62,235 nt of DNA from CAZGOM01 sp964542875 (GTDB lineage: Bacteria; Planctomycetota; Phycisphaerae; Phycisphaerales; Phycisphaeraceae), in assembly GCA_964542875.1 (NCBI GenBank), contig CAZIWA010000015.1, positions 1 through 62,235 of the forward strand, in the 5' to 3' direction. Under the pieces are notes generated by a model that was not told the origin of the DNA, made no database searches, and saw only the letters and a program-made list of their open reading frames with translations. This document shows, piece by piece, positions 34,530 through 41,895 of the stretch (positions within the stretch are counted from its first letter, which is position 1; each line of letters starts with the position of its first letter). The position numbers and the translations under genes are program-made.

Positions 34530-35336
34530 CTAGTGGCGGGTGGTGCGGCTTTTTTTGCGGTACTCGGTTGAAGAGAGGCCGGCATGGGCGGTGAACCAGC
34601 GGGAGAGATAGAAGACATCGACGAAGTTCAAGCGGTCGGCGATCTGGGCCAGGGGCCAGTCGGTGTCGCGTAGAAGGGATTGGGCCATGGCCAGCCGCCG
34701 AGCGGACCAGTATTGCTTGACGGAGAGGCCGGTCTGGGCTTTGAAGCGCCGGGTGAGCTGGCTTCGGCTCAGGCCGACATCGGCCGAGAGGGCGTCGACA
34801 TCAATGGGCTTGGCGGCGCCGGCGTCGATGGTTTCCTGCACGCGGGTGACGAGCGTGTCCGCAGGTGGGGCGTGAGGAGCGAGCGTGCCGTGGTTCTTCA
34901 GATAAGAAGTGAGCAGGGAGAGCGCGTCGGAAAGCGCCTGAGCGGGGCCAAGAGGGTCAGGTGCATTGGCGTGGCGGTGCATGGCGCGCAGCAGGCGGTG
35001 GATGCGAGGGAGGTTGGCAGGTGTGAACTGGGTGGGAAGGGTGGCGCGTATTTGCGGGCCCGGGGCGATGAGGACGTGGAGGTTGATCATCTCCCAAGGT
35101 TGGCCCGGAGATTTTTCATAGAGGCATTGCATGTGGGGAGGGACGCACATGACACAGCCGGGGTCAGTCCGGTATCGGCGTGGGCCCAGGCGCATGAAAC
35201 CGTGGCCGCGAATGGTGTGGATGAGATGAAGATCGGTATTGACCTGGGAGAGATTCTTGAAGGATTCCTCAGGCGTGTGAAAACTGTGGGGAACGGAGAT
35301 GAGCTCGAAAGACGCCAGGGGTTTATGCGGGATCAT
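34530..35336 (-). CDS. AraC family transcriptional regulator
   Basis: The 268-residue product has an N-terminal cupin-like sensing half (about 1-150) and a C-terminal double helix-turn-helix (about 165-262): IDVDALSADVGLSRSQLTRR is the first HTH and WPLAQIADRLNFVDVFYLSRWF the second, the AraC/XylS signature. It is divergent from the JmjC-like cupin gene, with 142 AT-rich bases between them, so control of that gene and its own is likely. The effector is unknown. Confidence 0.92.
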   Translation of the reverse strand: MIPHKPLASFELISVPHSFHTPEESFKNLSQVNTDLHLIHTIRGHGFMRLGPRRYRTDPGCVMCVPPHMQCLYEKSPGQPWEMINLHVLIAPGPQIRATLPTQFTPANLPRIHRLLRAMHRHANAPDPLGPAQALSDALSLLTSYLKNHGTLAPHAPPADTLVTRVQETIDAGAAKPIDVDALSADVGLSRSQLTRRFKAQTGLSVKQYWSARRLAMAQSLLRDTDWPLAQIADRLNFVDVFYLSRWFTAHAGLSSTEYRKKSRTTRH

Positions 35337-35478
35337 GCAAATGATTTTGGCGGATTATTGCTGGAATTGAAAGGTGGATGCGTTAAATGTACAAATTAAG
35401 AGGAACATTTTGCCATGTTCGGGTGGAGGCGGGGGTGATAGGTTTATGGGCGTGATATCCGACAAAGGGAGCCGAGCC

Positions 35479-36267
35479 ATGCACCGGACTGTTTCAAGCT
35501 GGGAATCATTCAAAGCGCATTGGGATGGGTTGCAGAACTTTTTGATGGCCGGGGAGTGCGCGAAATTTTCATATGACTTTCCGGCTCTGGAGAGGATTGT
35601 CGATGAGCTTCGCAAGGATGAGCTGTCGGAGGTGCGGCCAGGCGTGAAGGGGACCAAGCTTTCCAAAGAGAGTGTGAAGGAAGAGTTTGCGAAGCTGCCG
35701 ATTGCGCAGGCGATGGAGAGCTCCTTTGGGCTGGCGCATTACCGGCTTTCGCGGTTTGATGCGCCGGGCAAGTGCCTGCATGGGTTTAAGGAAGCCGTGC
35801 TGGACCCATGGACACGCGTTCTGGGTGAGCAGGGGTTCACATTCACCCGGTGCTATCCGATTATTTTCATTTCGGGCAAGGGATGTGCGACGAACTATCA
35901 CATGGATTTTTCGCATGTGCTGGCATGGCAGGTGTACGGGGTGAAGAACTTTTGCGGGCTTCGGGACCCGGATCGGTGGATGCCGAAAGAAGGGCGGCTG
36001 AACTACAAGCCGACAGAGCTGGAGATGCCGGGGGATTTGAAGGAGGAGGATGCGCTGTGCTACCGGATGGCGCCGGGAGCGGTGCTGTGGAATCAGTTGT
36101 TGACGCCTCATTGGGTGGATGCGGGCGAGGGCGTGGCGATGAGCATCAATCTCTCGCACGGTGGGTTGAGGTATGACGGGAAGCTTTGCCGCAACGAGCA
36201 GGATCTGGAGACGTACCGGGCGCAGCAGCCGGAGAAGGCGCCTGCGAAGGTGGCGGGGGTGTATTGA
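35479..36267 (+). CDS. JmjC/cupin-like Fe(II) 2-oxoglutarate oxygenase
   Basis: The product has 262 residues from the ATG at 35479 (AAGGGAG 7 bases upstream; ATGs at 35446 and 35374 are alternatives). The metal triad appears as H141-x-D143 (TNYHMDFSHVLAWQVYG) and H211 (TPHWVDAGEG). QVYGVKNF matches the conserved strand of JmjC-like cupins. The protein probably hydroxylates a protein or small-molecule target. It is divergent from the AraC gene at 34530, its probable regulator. The stop codon lies inside a perfect 11-bp palindrome. Confidence 0.8.
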   Translation: MHRTVSSWESFKAHWDGLQNFLMAGECAKFSYDFPALERIVDELRKDELSEVRPGVKGTKLSKESVKEEFAKLPIAQAMESSFGLAHYRLSRFDAPGKCLHGFKEAVLDPWTRVLGEQGFTFTRCYPIIFISGKGCATNYHMDFSHVLAWQVYGVKNFCGLRDPDRWMPKEGRLNYKPTELEMPGDLKEEDALCYRMAPGAVLWNQLLTPHWVDAGEGVAMSINLSHGGLRYDGKLCRNEQDLETYRAQQPEKAPAKVAGVY

Positions 36268-36300
36268 TCGCGGGGGACCGCGATCAATAGAGAGTAGATG
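36263..36300. repeat. stop-codon palindrome (ATTGATCGCGG type)
   Basis: ATTGATCGCGG-GGGA-CCGCGATCAAT is a perfect 11-bp stem. Its left arm contains the TGA stop codon (36265-36267) of the cupin gene. The tail AGAGAGTAGATGGG follows. The loop GGGA is the same as in the copy at 51107. Confidence 0.7.
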
Positions 36301-36324
36301 GGAGAGAGTGGAAAGTAGAGCAGG

Positions 36325-38499
36325 TTAGAAAGCGGAGAAAGAGGCGACTTTGGAGTAGTCGGTGATGAAGTCTTCCCAGTGGAAGGTGGATTGCGCGGCT
36401 TGTGGGGTTGGGGCGATGGAACCGCGGGCGGAGGCGTGGAGGGAGAGAAGGTCGGCAATGGAGAATTTGGGTGTCTGGAGAAGAGCGCGGAGGGTGGAGG
36501 TGGTTTGGAATTGGGTAGTTTCGAAAGTGGGGAAGCCGGAGGATTCAAGGTCCGCCCAGACGTAATCGCGGGTTTGCAGGTCCAGGATGCAGACGATGAC
36601 CGAAGTGCTTTCGTTGGCGAGCGCCATGCAGTTGGAGATGGTGGTGGGGAGGAAGATTTCGTTGGCTTGGGGGAATTCACGCTCCATCAAGCCGAAGACA
36701 CATTGCTTGACCGTATGCATGGGGCGTTGATCGTAGTTGAATGCCAGGACGACGGCGTAACGGATGTTGTGGTCAAGGCAGCGGTTGATATCGATATCTG
36801 CGTACTCAGCGCAACTGCCCTGGCGATGGCGTATGTCGCCGGAGTGGCAGCAGTTGATGGCATCAATCTTGAGATTGGTGAAGCTGATCTGGCTGGCGAG
36901 TTTGAAGTCTGGGCGATAAAGGCCGACGCTAAGGTCGAGGTCTTGGTTGGCGTCCTTGTCGAACCAGTGGAGGAAGGTGCGAATGACTTTGGCGTTGGGA
37001 TTGAAGGGGATGCGTGTGCCGCGGATGTAGGTCTTGATGGAGGTGTTCACGCTTCGCATCGCGGTTGGGAGGGGAACATTTTTGAGGCGTGGATCGACCC
37101 AGACTGCGCCCAGAGGCGGAAGCTTGGCGATGCGAGCGCGGCAGACGTCGAAAATGGTGTCGCAGACGCGGACGGTGAGCTGCTGCGGCATGGGAGGCAA
37201 GGAGGTCAGAGTGCGCAGGCGCGGCCGAGAGCCTTTGATCATGATGGCGCGGGGGATGTCCGGAAGGTGGCGTGAATGGAAATGGCTGTGAAGTTCCATC
37301 AAGACTTTTGCGCTGACTGAGGAGGCTATTTTTGAAAAGGTGGCGAGGATTACGTCAGGCTCGAAATTGCGGAGCATCCAGTCGAGGCGGCGGGCGTATT
37401 CGCCGGGGCGGGTGGAAAGGAGTTTGATGCCCTGAGCTGTGTCGGCGGAGAAGGCAAGATAGATGCGCGCCGGGAAAGTGCGGATACGGGAGGTTTTGGT
37501 TTGGTTGCGGAGGCGATCAAAGGCGGCGGCGGTTTTGGGGAAGCGAGCCGCGTGTTCGCCGACGTGGAGGATTTCGCCTAGGCGGAGCCAGCGGCCCAGG
37601 CGCAGTTGCATTTCCTCGACATCAAGGGAGGTTTTCTCAAGGAGTGAGAGCAGGAAGCGGCGCTGTGGACGCTTAAAGCGGGCGAATTTGAATTCGGCCC
37701 TTTGCTGTAGCCACAGAGACTCCATCTGCGCCTGAAGTTCAACCAACCACTTATCCCACCACTCGCGCGGCCTGGTCTTTTCCCAATAAGGATGGGCCCA
37801 CTGAGGGTAAGTTTCTTCAAGCGTTCGTTTTTTGGGAGCCGAGGGGAGGGCGGGCAGGGAGATGTCGCCCCCGGAAAGGTAGACGGCGATGCGGAGGACG
37901 TCCGTGGCGGATTTGACCGGGACATTCAGTCCTTTGGCGGCGAGGATGCAGAGAGTTTCCTTGAAGGGGATGTCGGAGGGGATGGTAAGCGATGAGCCGT
38001 AGGTATCGACGAACCATACGATGGTTTGCTTGTCCGTCTCAGAGAGGGATTGGGGAAGGGATGCCAGGCGCGTGAAGATGTCGAGAAATTCCACTTCGGT
38101 GGCCAGGCGGAGGATGGTGAAGTTGGTTTTTTCGAACTGAATGCCGCGGGCGGCGAGCTCGGGGTGGGGCTCCCACTTGCCGTCGGATGCGTAATGAAGC
38201 ACGGCATTGACGAAGAGTTCCAGGTGCGAAAGTTCCATCACCTGAGCGGGGAAGTTGGGGTAGATGGGGCGGTAATGGCGGTTGGCGCCGAGGCTTTGTT
38301 TGAGGAAGGGGATGATGTAGCTGTGGTAGACGATGATCCACGCCTCAGGGGCGCGGGACATGGCGGTGAGAGCGGCGGGCTCGAGGATGTAACCCAATCC
38401 CATGAGTTCCGCCTGTACGGCGGCCGCCAGAAGCATGTTATCGCTGTTGCCCGGAGGGACGACAACGAGTTGACGTCGGATGGCAATGAGATTTTTCAT
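36325..38499 (-). CDS. TerD-like stress protein of the MXAN_6230/SCO0854 type
   Basis: The product has 724 residues. The helical middle (LGRWLRLGEILHVGEHAARF at about 301-320, and LLSTRPGEYARRLDWMLRNFE at 360-380) resembles the large MXAN_6230/SCO0854 proteins linked to ter-type chemical-stress loci. The C-terminal part has IRTFLHWFDKDANQDLDLS (506-524), an Asp-rich TerD-like metal site, then CCHSGDIRHRQG and an AVVLAFNYDQRPM strand. No N-terminal RING-type Cys/His cluster is seen, unlike many relatives. The gene has no ribosome site of its own; a 23-codon leader frame ends on its ATG within a strong hairpin. The family call is from memory of motifs and is moderate. Confidence 0.55.
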   Translation of the reverse strand: MKNLIAIRRQLVVVPPGNSDNMLLAAAVQAELMGLGYILEPAALTAMSRAPEAWIIVYHSYIIPFLKQSLGANRHYRPIYPNFPAQVMELSHLELFVNAVLHYASDGKWEPHPELAARGIQFEKTNFTILRLATEVEFLDIFTRLASLPQSLSETDKQTIVWFVDTYGSSLTIPSDIPFKETLCILAAKGLNVPVKSATDVLRIAVYLSGGDISLPALPSAPKKRTLEETYPQWAHPYWEKTRPREWWDKWLVELQAQMESLWLQQRAEFKFARFKRPQRRFLLSLLEKTSLDVEEMQLRLGRWLRLGEILHVGEHAARFPKTAAAFDRLRNQTKTSRIRTFPARIYLAFSADTAQGIKLLSTRPGEYARRLDWMLRNFEPDVILATFSKIASSVSAKVLMELHSHFHSRHLPDIPRAIMIKGSRPRLRTLTSLPPMPQQLTVRVCDTIFDVCRARIAKLPPLGAVWVDPRLKNVPLPTAMRSVNTSIKTYIRGTRIPFNPNAKVIRTFLHWFDKDANQDLDLSVGLYRPDFKLASQISFTNLKIDAINCCHSGDIRHRQGSCAEYADIDINRCLDHNIRYAVVLAFNYDQRPMHTVKQCVFGLMEREFPQANEIFLPTTISNCMALANESTSVIVCILDLQTRDYVWADLESSGFPTFETTQFQTTSTLRALLQTPKFSIADLLSLHASARGSIAPTPQAAQSTFHWEDFITDYSKVASFSAF

Positions 38500-38567
38500 A
38501 AATAAAAGGGGCCCGGAAAGCGGCGCCAGTAGGTGACACCCCGAAGGGTAGAAGTAACTGATGCCAT
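38496..38567 (-). CDS. possible 23-codon leader peptide coupled to the TerD-like gene
   Basis: An ATG at 38567 opens 23 codons (MASVTSTLRGVTYWRRFPGP..) and stops at a TGA that overlaps the ATG of the next gene (ATGA, 38496-38499). The main gene has no Shine-Dalgarno sequence, so translation could depend on this leader. No ribosome site is evident before the leader either, and nearly the whole frame lies inside a folded RNA, so the reading frame may be incidental to RNA structure. Confidence 0.35.
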   Translation of the reverse strand: MASVTSTLRGVTYWRRFPGPFYL

Positions 38568-38577
38568 AGCCGGGCCC
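38508..38577 (-). ncRNA. candidate structured 5-prime leader RNA
   Basis: Read on the minus strand, 38577-38508 folds into three stacked helices. P1 is GGGCCCGG with CCGGGCCCC. P2 is GGC..CAGT with ACTG..GCC. An internal loop TACTTCT/GTCACCT separates P2 from P3, ACCC-TTCG-GGGT, closed by a stable C(UUCG)G tetraloop. It ends 8 bases before the ATG of the 724-residue protein and is followed by CTTTTATTT. It may be a regulatory leader, an attenuator or an element that blocks the start codon. It matches no riboswitch class I know. Confidence 0.45.
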
Positions 38578-38633
38578 GGAAAGAGTTTAGCAGAAGTGGG
38601 GCGGGAAAAATCTATGTGAAACGAGGGCGCTGT

Positions 38634-38664
38634 ATTGATGGCGATTGGCCGCAATCAATGGAGG
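38634..38664. repeat. stop-codon palindrome family copy (imperfect)
   Basis: ATTGAT..GGC..GCC..ATCAAT is followed by GGAGGGGCAGAG. It is a diverged member of the family at 20.1, 36.3 and 51.1 kb, here not at a stop codon. The gap 38500-38814 also holds the leader RNA and two hairpins; no gene is seen. Confidence 0.45.
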
Positions 38665-38687
38665 GGCAGAGTGGACTGGACAGGAGA

Positions 38688-38718
38688 AGAGGCCGCGTGT
38701 TTTTCACATGCGGCCTCT
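38688..38718. terminator. hairpin downstream of oxidoreductase gene
   Basis: AGAGGCCGC/GCGGCCTCT is a 9-bp perfect stem extended by GTG/CAC across the loop. On the minus strand it is followed by TTCTCCTGT. A transcript end for the gene at 38815 is likely, though the T tract is weak. Confidence 0.5.
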
Positions 38719-38774
38719 GCGAGAGGGGTGTATTTAGGTGGATGGGGACTGATTTTGTGTTGGCGCGGGCCAGA

Positions 38775-38801
38775 CACAGCACGCCTTCGGCGCGTGCTGT
38801 G
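38775..38801. terminator. second hairpin downstream of oxidoreductase gene
   Basis: CACAGCACGC/GCGTGCTGTG is a 10-bp perfect stem with a 7-base loop, 14 bases after the stop codon at 38815. No T tract follows. It may act together with the hairpin at 38688 or protect the mRNA end. Confidence 0.5.
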
Positions 38802-38814
38802 CCATCCGGAAATA

Positions 38815-39804
38815 TTAGAGGTTGACCCACTTGCCGGTGTCGGTGCCGTCGCGGGCGGTGAGGAGGACTTTGGCCATGGCGAGGGATTCGGCGCTGCTGT
38901 AGAGCGAGGTGTCGTTCTTGTAGATGGCGTCGAGGATTTCAAAGTGGTTGGATTTGGTGGAGACGGAGCCGGTGATGTCTTCTTCGCCGGTGGTGGCGGT
39001 GATGAGTTTGCATTTGTTGTCGCGGACTTCGATCTGGCCTTCGGTGCCAACGATGCGGAGCCGGTCGTCGCCGTGCGTGCCGGCGGCGGCGGGGCGCAGG
39101 AGGTCTGCGTGGATGACGCCTGAAGCGCCGGAGGCGAGCTTGAACATGGTGACGGTGTGGTCTTCCATGGTGCCGTAGTCGGGCTTGGCAATGTTGCCCT
39201 GGGTACCGATGAAGGAGGCGTAGTTCTCGCCGGTGACGAAGTAGACGGCATCAATGGCGTGAGAGGCGACCCAGAGGAGGGTGCCGGGGTAGTCTTTGCG
39301 ATCCTGGTACCACTGGGGGCGGGAGCCGAAACGGTAGCTCTTTTGGCCGGTGGCGAGGACGATTTTGCCGATGCGCTTATCTTTGACGGCCTGACGGGCG
39401 GCGCGGAAATCCTGACGGGAGCGGAAGGTGAATTCGGTGATGATCTTGCGATCAGGGTTTTCCGCCAGCAGGGCTTTGAGGGCTTCGAAATCGCTCCAGG
39501 AGCTGGCGATGGGCTTGTCGCTGACCGTGGGGATGTTGCGCTTTAAGCATTCCCGGATGACGGCGGCGTTGTGCACGTAGACGGCGCCGACGCTGACGAT
39601 GTCGGGCTTGAATGTCTCGAGCATGACGCGGTAGTCGTCAAACCATTGGCCGGAGGGGAGGCGCTTTAAGTAGGCCTGCGCGGCGTCGGGGGCGACGAGG
39701 TCGGAGGCGACGGCGATCTCTGCTTTTTCGAAGCCCGGGTAGGGGTGTTTGAAGACGTGTCCGATGACGTGGTGGCCGTTTCCGCCGATGAATGCGATGC
39801 GCAT
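38815..39804 (-). CDS. Gfo/Idh/MocA family oxidoreductase
   Basis: The 329-residue product has an N-terminal Rossmann domain opening with MRIAFIGGNGHHVIGHVF (GxGx2-H variant of the dinucleotide motif), SVGAVYVHNAAVIRECL and the catalytic-region SDKPIASS (about 93-100, equivalent to the EKP motif, with D for E). A beta-sheet substrate domain follows. It uses NAD(P) to oxidise or reduce a sugar or inositol-type substrate. It is not in an obvious sugar operon. An AAATTT-rich repeat and a CCCTC-type repeat lie upstream. Confidence 0.9.
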   Translation of the reverse strand: MRIAFIGGNGHHVIGHVFKHPYPGFEKAEIAVASDLVAPDAAQAYLKRLPSGQWFDDYRVMLETFKPDIVSVGAVYVHNAAVIRECLKRNIPTVSDKPIASSWSDFEALKALLAENPDRKIITEFTFRSRQDFRAARQAVKDKRIGKIVLATGQKSYRFGSRPQWYQDRKDYPGTLLWVASHAIDAVYFVTGENYASFIGTQGNIAKPDYGTMEDHTVTMFKLASGASGVIHADLLRPAAAGTHGDDRLRIVGTEGQIEVRDNKCKLITATTGEEDITGSVSTKSNHFEILDAIYKNDTSLYSSAESLAMAKVLLTARDGTDTGKWVNL

Positions 39805-39815
39805 GAGGGGTCCTG

Positions 39816-39905
39816 TATTTTAAATTTTAAATTTGTGATTTGTAATTTTGGAGTGAGGAACATCCTCATTCCAGTCCCTTTCCCTGTCTCTGAAGGAGAG
39901 GGGAG
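39816..39905. repeat. AAATTT-iterated stretch plus CCCTC/GAGAGGGG repeat
   Basis: 39816-39856 is an AT-rich run of iterated TTTAAATTT and TTTGTGATTTGTAATTTT. 39862-39905 is a diverged copy of the palindromic repeat seen in mreC at 3790 and at 41832. It lies between two minus-strand genes. Confidence 0.5.
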
Positions 39906-39914
39906 CACGGCGGC

Positions 39915-40469
39915 TTAGTCGCGGTTGTGTTTTTTCTTTTGGGCTTCGGCGCGGCAGACGCGGCGGAGGGCGCGGATTTTAGAGGCCTGGGGGTTTTGCC
40001 GGTCGTTGATGTTGAGCGGAGGGGTCAGACGCTCCAGGAGTGCGGGCTCAAGCTCGGTGGCGTTGTCGATGGTCGCGGGGAGGCAGGTGAAGGCGAGGTT
40101 GTCGCTCATCCATTGGGAGAGGCGCGCTTCGCCGTCGTCTTGAAAGCGGAAGAAGTCCGGTGAGTCGCCGGGTGCGCGGCGCATGGCCTGGAGGTCGAGG
40201 GTTTCTTTCAGGATGGCACCCAGGGAGCGGCGGAGGGTGGAAAAGCCCGAGTGGGCGTGGGTGAGGTGGTTGCGGCCGTCGAGGGCGTTTTCGGAGATGC
40301 CCAGGAAGAGGATTCCGGAGGGGCCGACCTGGATGTCCGGGAGGGCGTTGGGGGTTTTCAGATGGTAGGCAAAGAAGCCGGGCTTGTTAAAAAGCGCCGA
40401 GGCGGGCGGCTGAGGAAGGGAGGGGGAGAGGCCGGTGATGACATCGTCGACGGTGAGGGATAAGGACAT
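39915..40469 (-). CDS. GIY-YIG-like nuclease-domain protein
   Basis: The 184-residue product has two short beta motifs, GFFAYHL (about 31-37) and ILFLGIS (about 53-59), which fit the GIY and YIG strands. HLTHAHSGFSTLRRSLGAIL then matches the conserved basic helix of short GIY-YIG proteins. LSQWMSDNLAFTCLP and PPLNINDRQNP complete the family pattern. The Tyr of YIG is replaced by Leu, so catalytic activity is uncertain. The C-terminus is very basic. Alone on its transcript; role unknown. Confidence 0.6.
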   Translation of the reverse strand: MSLSLTVDDVITGLSPSLPQPPASALFNKPGFFAYHLKTPNALPDIQVGPSGILFLGISENALDGRNHLTHAHSGFSTLRRSLGAILKETLDLQAMRRAPGDSPDFFRFQDDGEARLSQWMSDNLAFTCLPATIDNATELEPALLERLTPPLNINDRQNPQASKIRALRRVCRAEAQKKKHNRD

Positions 40470-40638
40470 TGGGTGTTCCGATAGGCGGGGCTGGAAGGGG
40501 GTCTATTGTATGTTTTTTAGGATTGTGGCTGGGGATGAGGCGTTTTGGGGTGTGAGATGGGCATTGCGGCGTTTTGTCATTGGAATGGAATTGTGCCGAC
40601 GGCCAGGCATAGGATCGAAATAGAAGAGGCGGTTCCAT

Positions 40639-41247
40639 GTGATTGCCCGCGACGATCAATCTGAGGCGGCCCTTGCCCAAGCGGTGAAGAACGCGTGCCG
40701 ACAAGCGGCGTTGGAGGCGCATGAAGATGCGCTGATTCGTGGTTTGTGTGCGCAAGGTGCGTTTGAAGTGGCGATGGGAGCGATCAGCAGCCTGGATTGC
40801 AACAGGCTGCTTGCCCAATGGAGCGGAGACATGAAAAAGCAGCACGCGCCACGGGTGGTGGAAATCAAACGCGTCCATGAGCCCGCAACCGCGGGCGATG
40901 GCGTGCGGGTGCTGGTGGACCGGCTGTGGCCGCGGGGCGTGAGTAAAGAGGCCGCGGGCCTGGATGAGTGGTTTAAGGATCTGGCGCCCAGCCCGCAGCT
41001 GCGCAAGTGGTTTAACCACGATCCGGAGCGATGGAACGAATTTCAGCGCCGGTACCGGTCGGAGCTCGACAAACGGACAGCCCGGGTGGATGTGCTGGCC
41101 GCACTGGGCGACACAAAAAAACTGACGCTGCTGTATGCGGCGAAAGATGAGGCGTTCAACAACGCCGTGGTGCTGTGCGACTATCTGATCAAACGTCAAT
41201 GTCTGAATCATGAAACCAAGAACAAGGAGACCTCTCATGGACAGTGA
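40639..41247 (+). CDS. DUF488 protein with N-terminal helical extension
   Basis: The product has 202 residues starting at a GTG. Residues 1-62 form a helical segment (ALAQAVKNACRQAALEAHED) that I cannot name. Residues 70-190 are a DUF488 domain with VEIKRVHEPATAGDGVRVLV, DRLWPRGVSKE and LTLLYAAKDEAFNNAVVL. DUF488 proteins are small and of unknown function. An ATG at about 40831 would give the DUF488 domain alone, but the upstream frame looks coding. Its 3-prime end overlaps the DinB gene by 11 bases. Confidence 0.72.
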   Translation: MIARDDQSEAALAQAVKNACRQAALEAHEDALIRGLCAQGAFEVAMGAISSLDCNRLLAQWSGDMKKQHAPRVVEIKRVHEPATAGDGVRVLVDRLWPRGVSKEAAGLDEWFKDLAPSPQLRKWFNHDPERWNEFQRRYRSELDKRTARVDVLAALGDTKKLTLLYAAKDEAFNNAVVLCDYLIKRQCLNHETKNKETSHGQ

Positions 41248-41767
41248 AGCAGACCTACTGATTGCCGGATGGAGACAAAACGAGTCGAAAGTCCGGGAGC
41301 TGATGGCGGACGTGTCCGGTGATGACATGGCCACGCAGCCCGAAGGTGTGGTGAACCACCCGGCCTGGACGCTGGCGCACCTGATTCACTATCACCCGGC
41401 GATTCTCCGGCTGGCGCGCGGGTTGCCGGTGGATGATCCCGGGCTGGAGCCCAATGCGGAGCTTTACGATGAGGGCTCTACTCCGATGCCGGACCTGGCG
41501 CTGTATCCCACGCGCAACGAACTGTTGAATTTTTACGTGGATGGGCACGCCCGGGTAGAGAAGGCGCTGCATCAGGCACCGCGATCACGCTTTGGGCAAG
41601 CCCCTGGGCTGCGCCGGTGGGGGAAGGGGTTTGGAACCACAGGTAATGCGCTGGTGTATCTCATGCTGGTGCATGAGGCGCAGCATATCGGGCAGTTAAT
41701 GGTGTGGCGGCGTGCGATGATCCTGGCGGAGGCGGATGGGAAAGTGATGGGGCATGTGGGGTGTTGA
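41237..41767 (+). CDS. DinB-like four-helix metal-binding protein
   Basis: The product has 176 residues from the ATG at 41237 (AAGGAGA 8 bases before). It shows the DinB/YfiT-type four-helix bundle with three metal-ligand histidines: H in NHPAWTLAHLIHYHPA (helix 2) and HEAQHIGQLMVWRR (helix 4). The family includes mycothiol- and bacillithiol-dependent transferases and damage-inducible proteins. It is translationally coupled to the DUF488 gene. Substrate unknown. Confidence 0.8.
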   Translation: MDSEADLLIAGWRQNESKVRELMADVSGDDMATQPEGVVNHPAWTLAHLIHYHPAILRLARGLPVDDPGLEPNAELYDEGSTPMPDLALYPTRNELLNFYVDGHARVEKALHQAPRSRFGQAPGLRRWGKGFGTTGNALVYLMLVHEAQHIGQLMVWRRAMILAEADGKVMGHVGC

Positions 41768-41831
41768 AGCGGGCGCGTGAGATGCTCACGCGGATGAGAG
41801 CGTGACACGTGGGGAGGGGGTGTGCGAAGGC

Positions 41832-41872
41832 AGCCCTCACCCCGGCCCTCTTCCAATGGGAGAGGGGACAAG
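41832..41872. repeat. CCCTC/GAGAGGGG intergenic repeat copy
   Basis: CAGCCCTCACCCCGGCCCTC then TTCCAATGGGAGAGGGG lies in the convergent gap between the DinB gene and the M3 peptidase gene. Same family as 3790 and 39862. Confidence 0.65.
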
Positions 41873-41895
41873 AAAAGCGCCGCAGCGTTGGGTTG

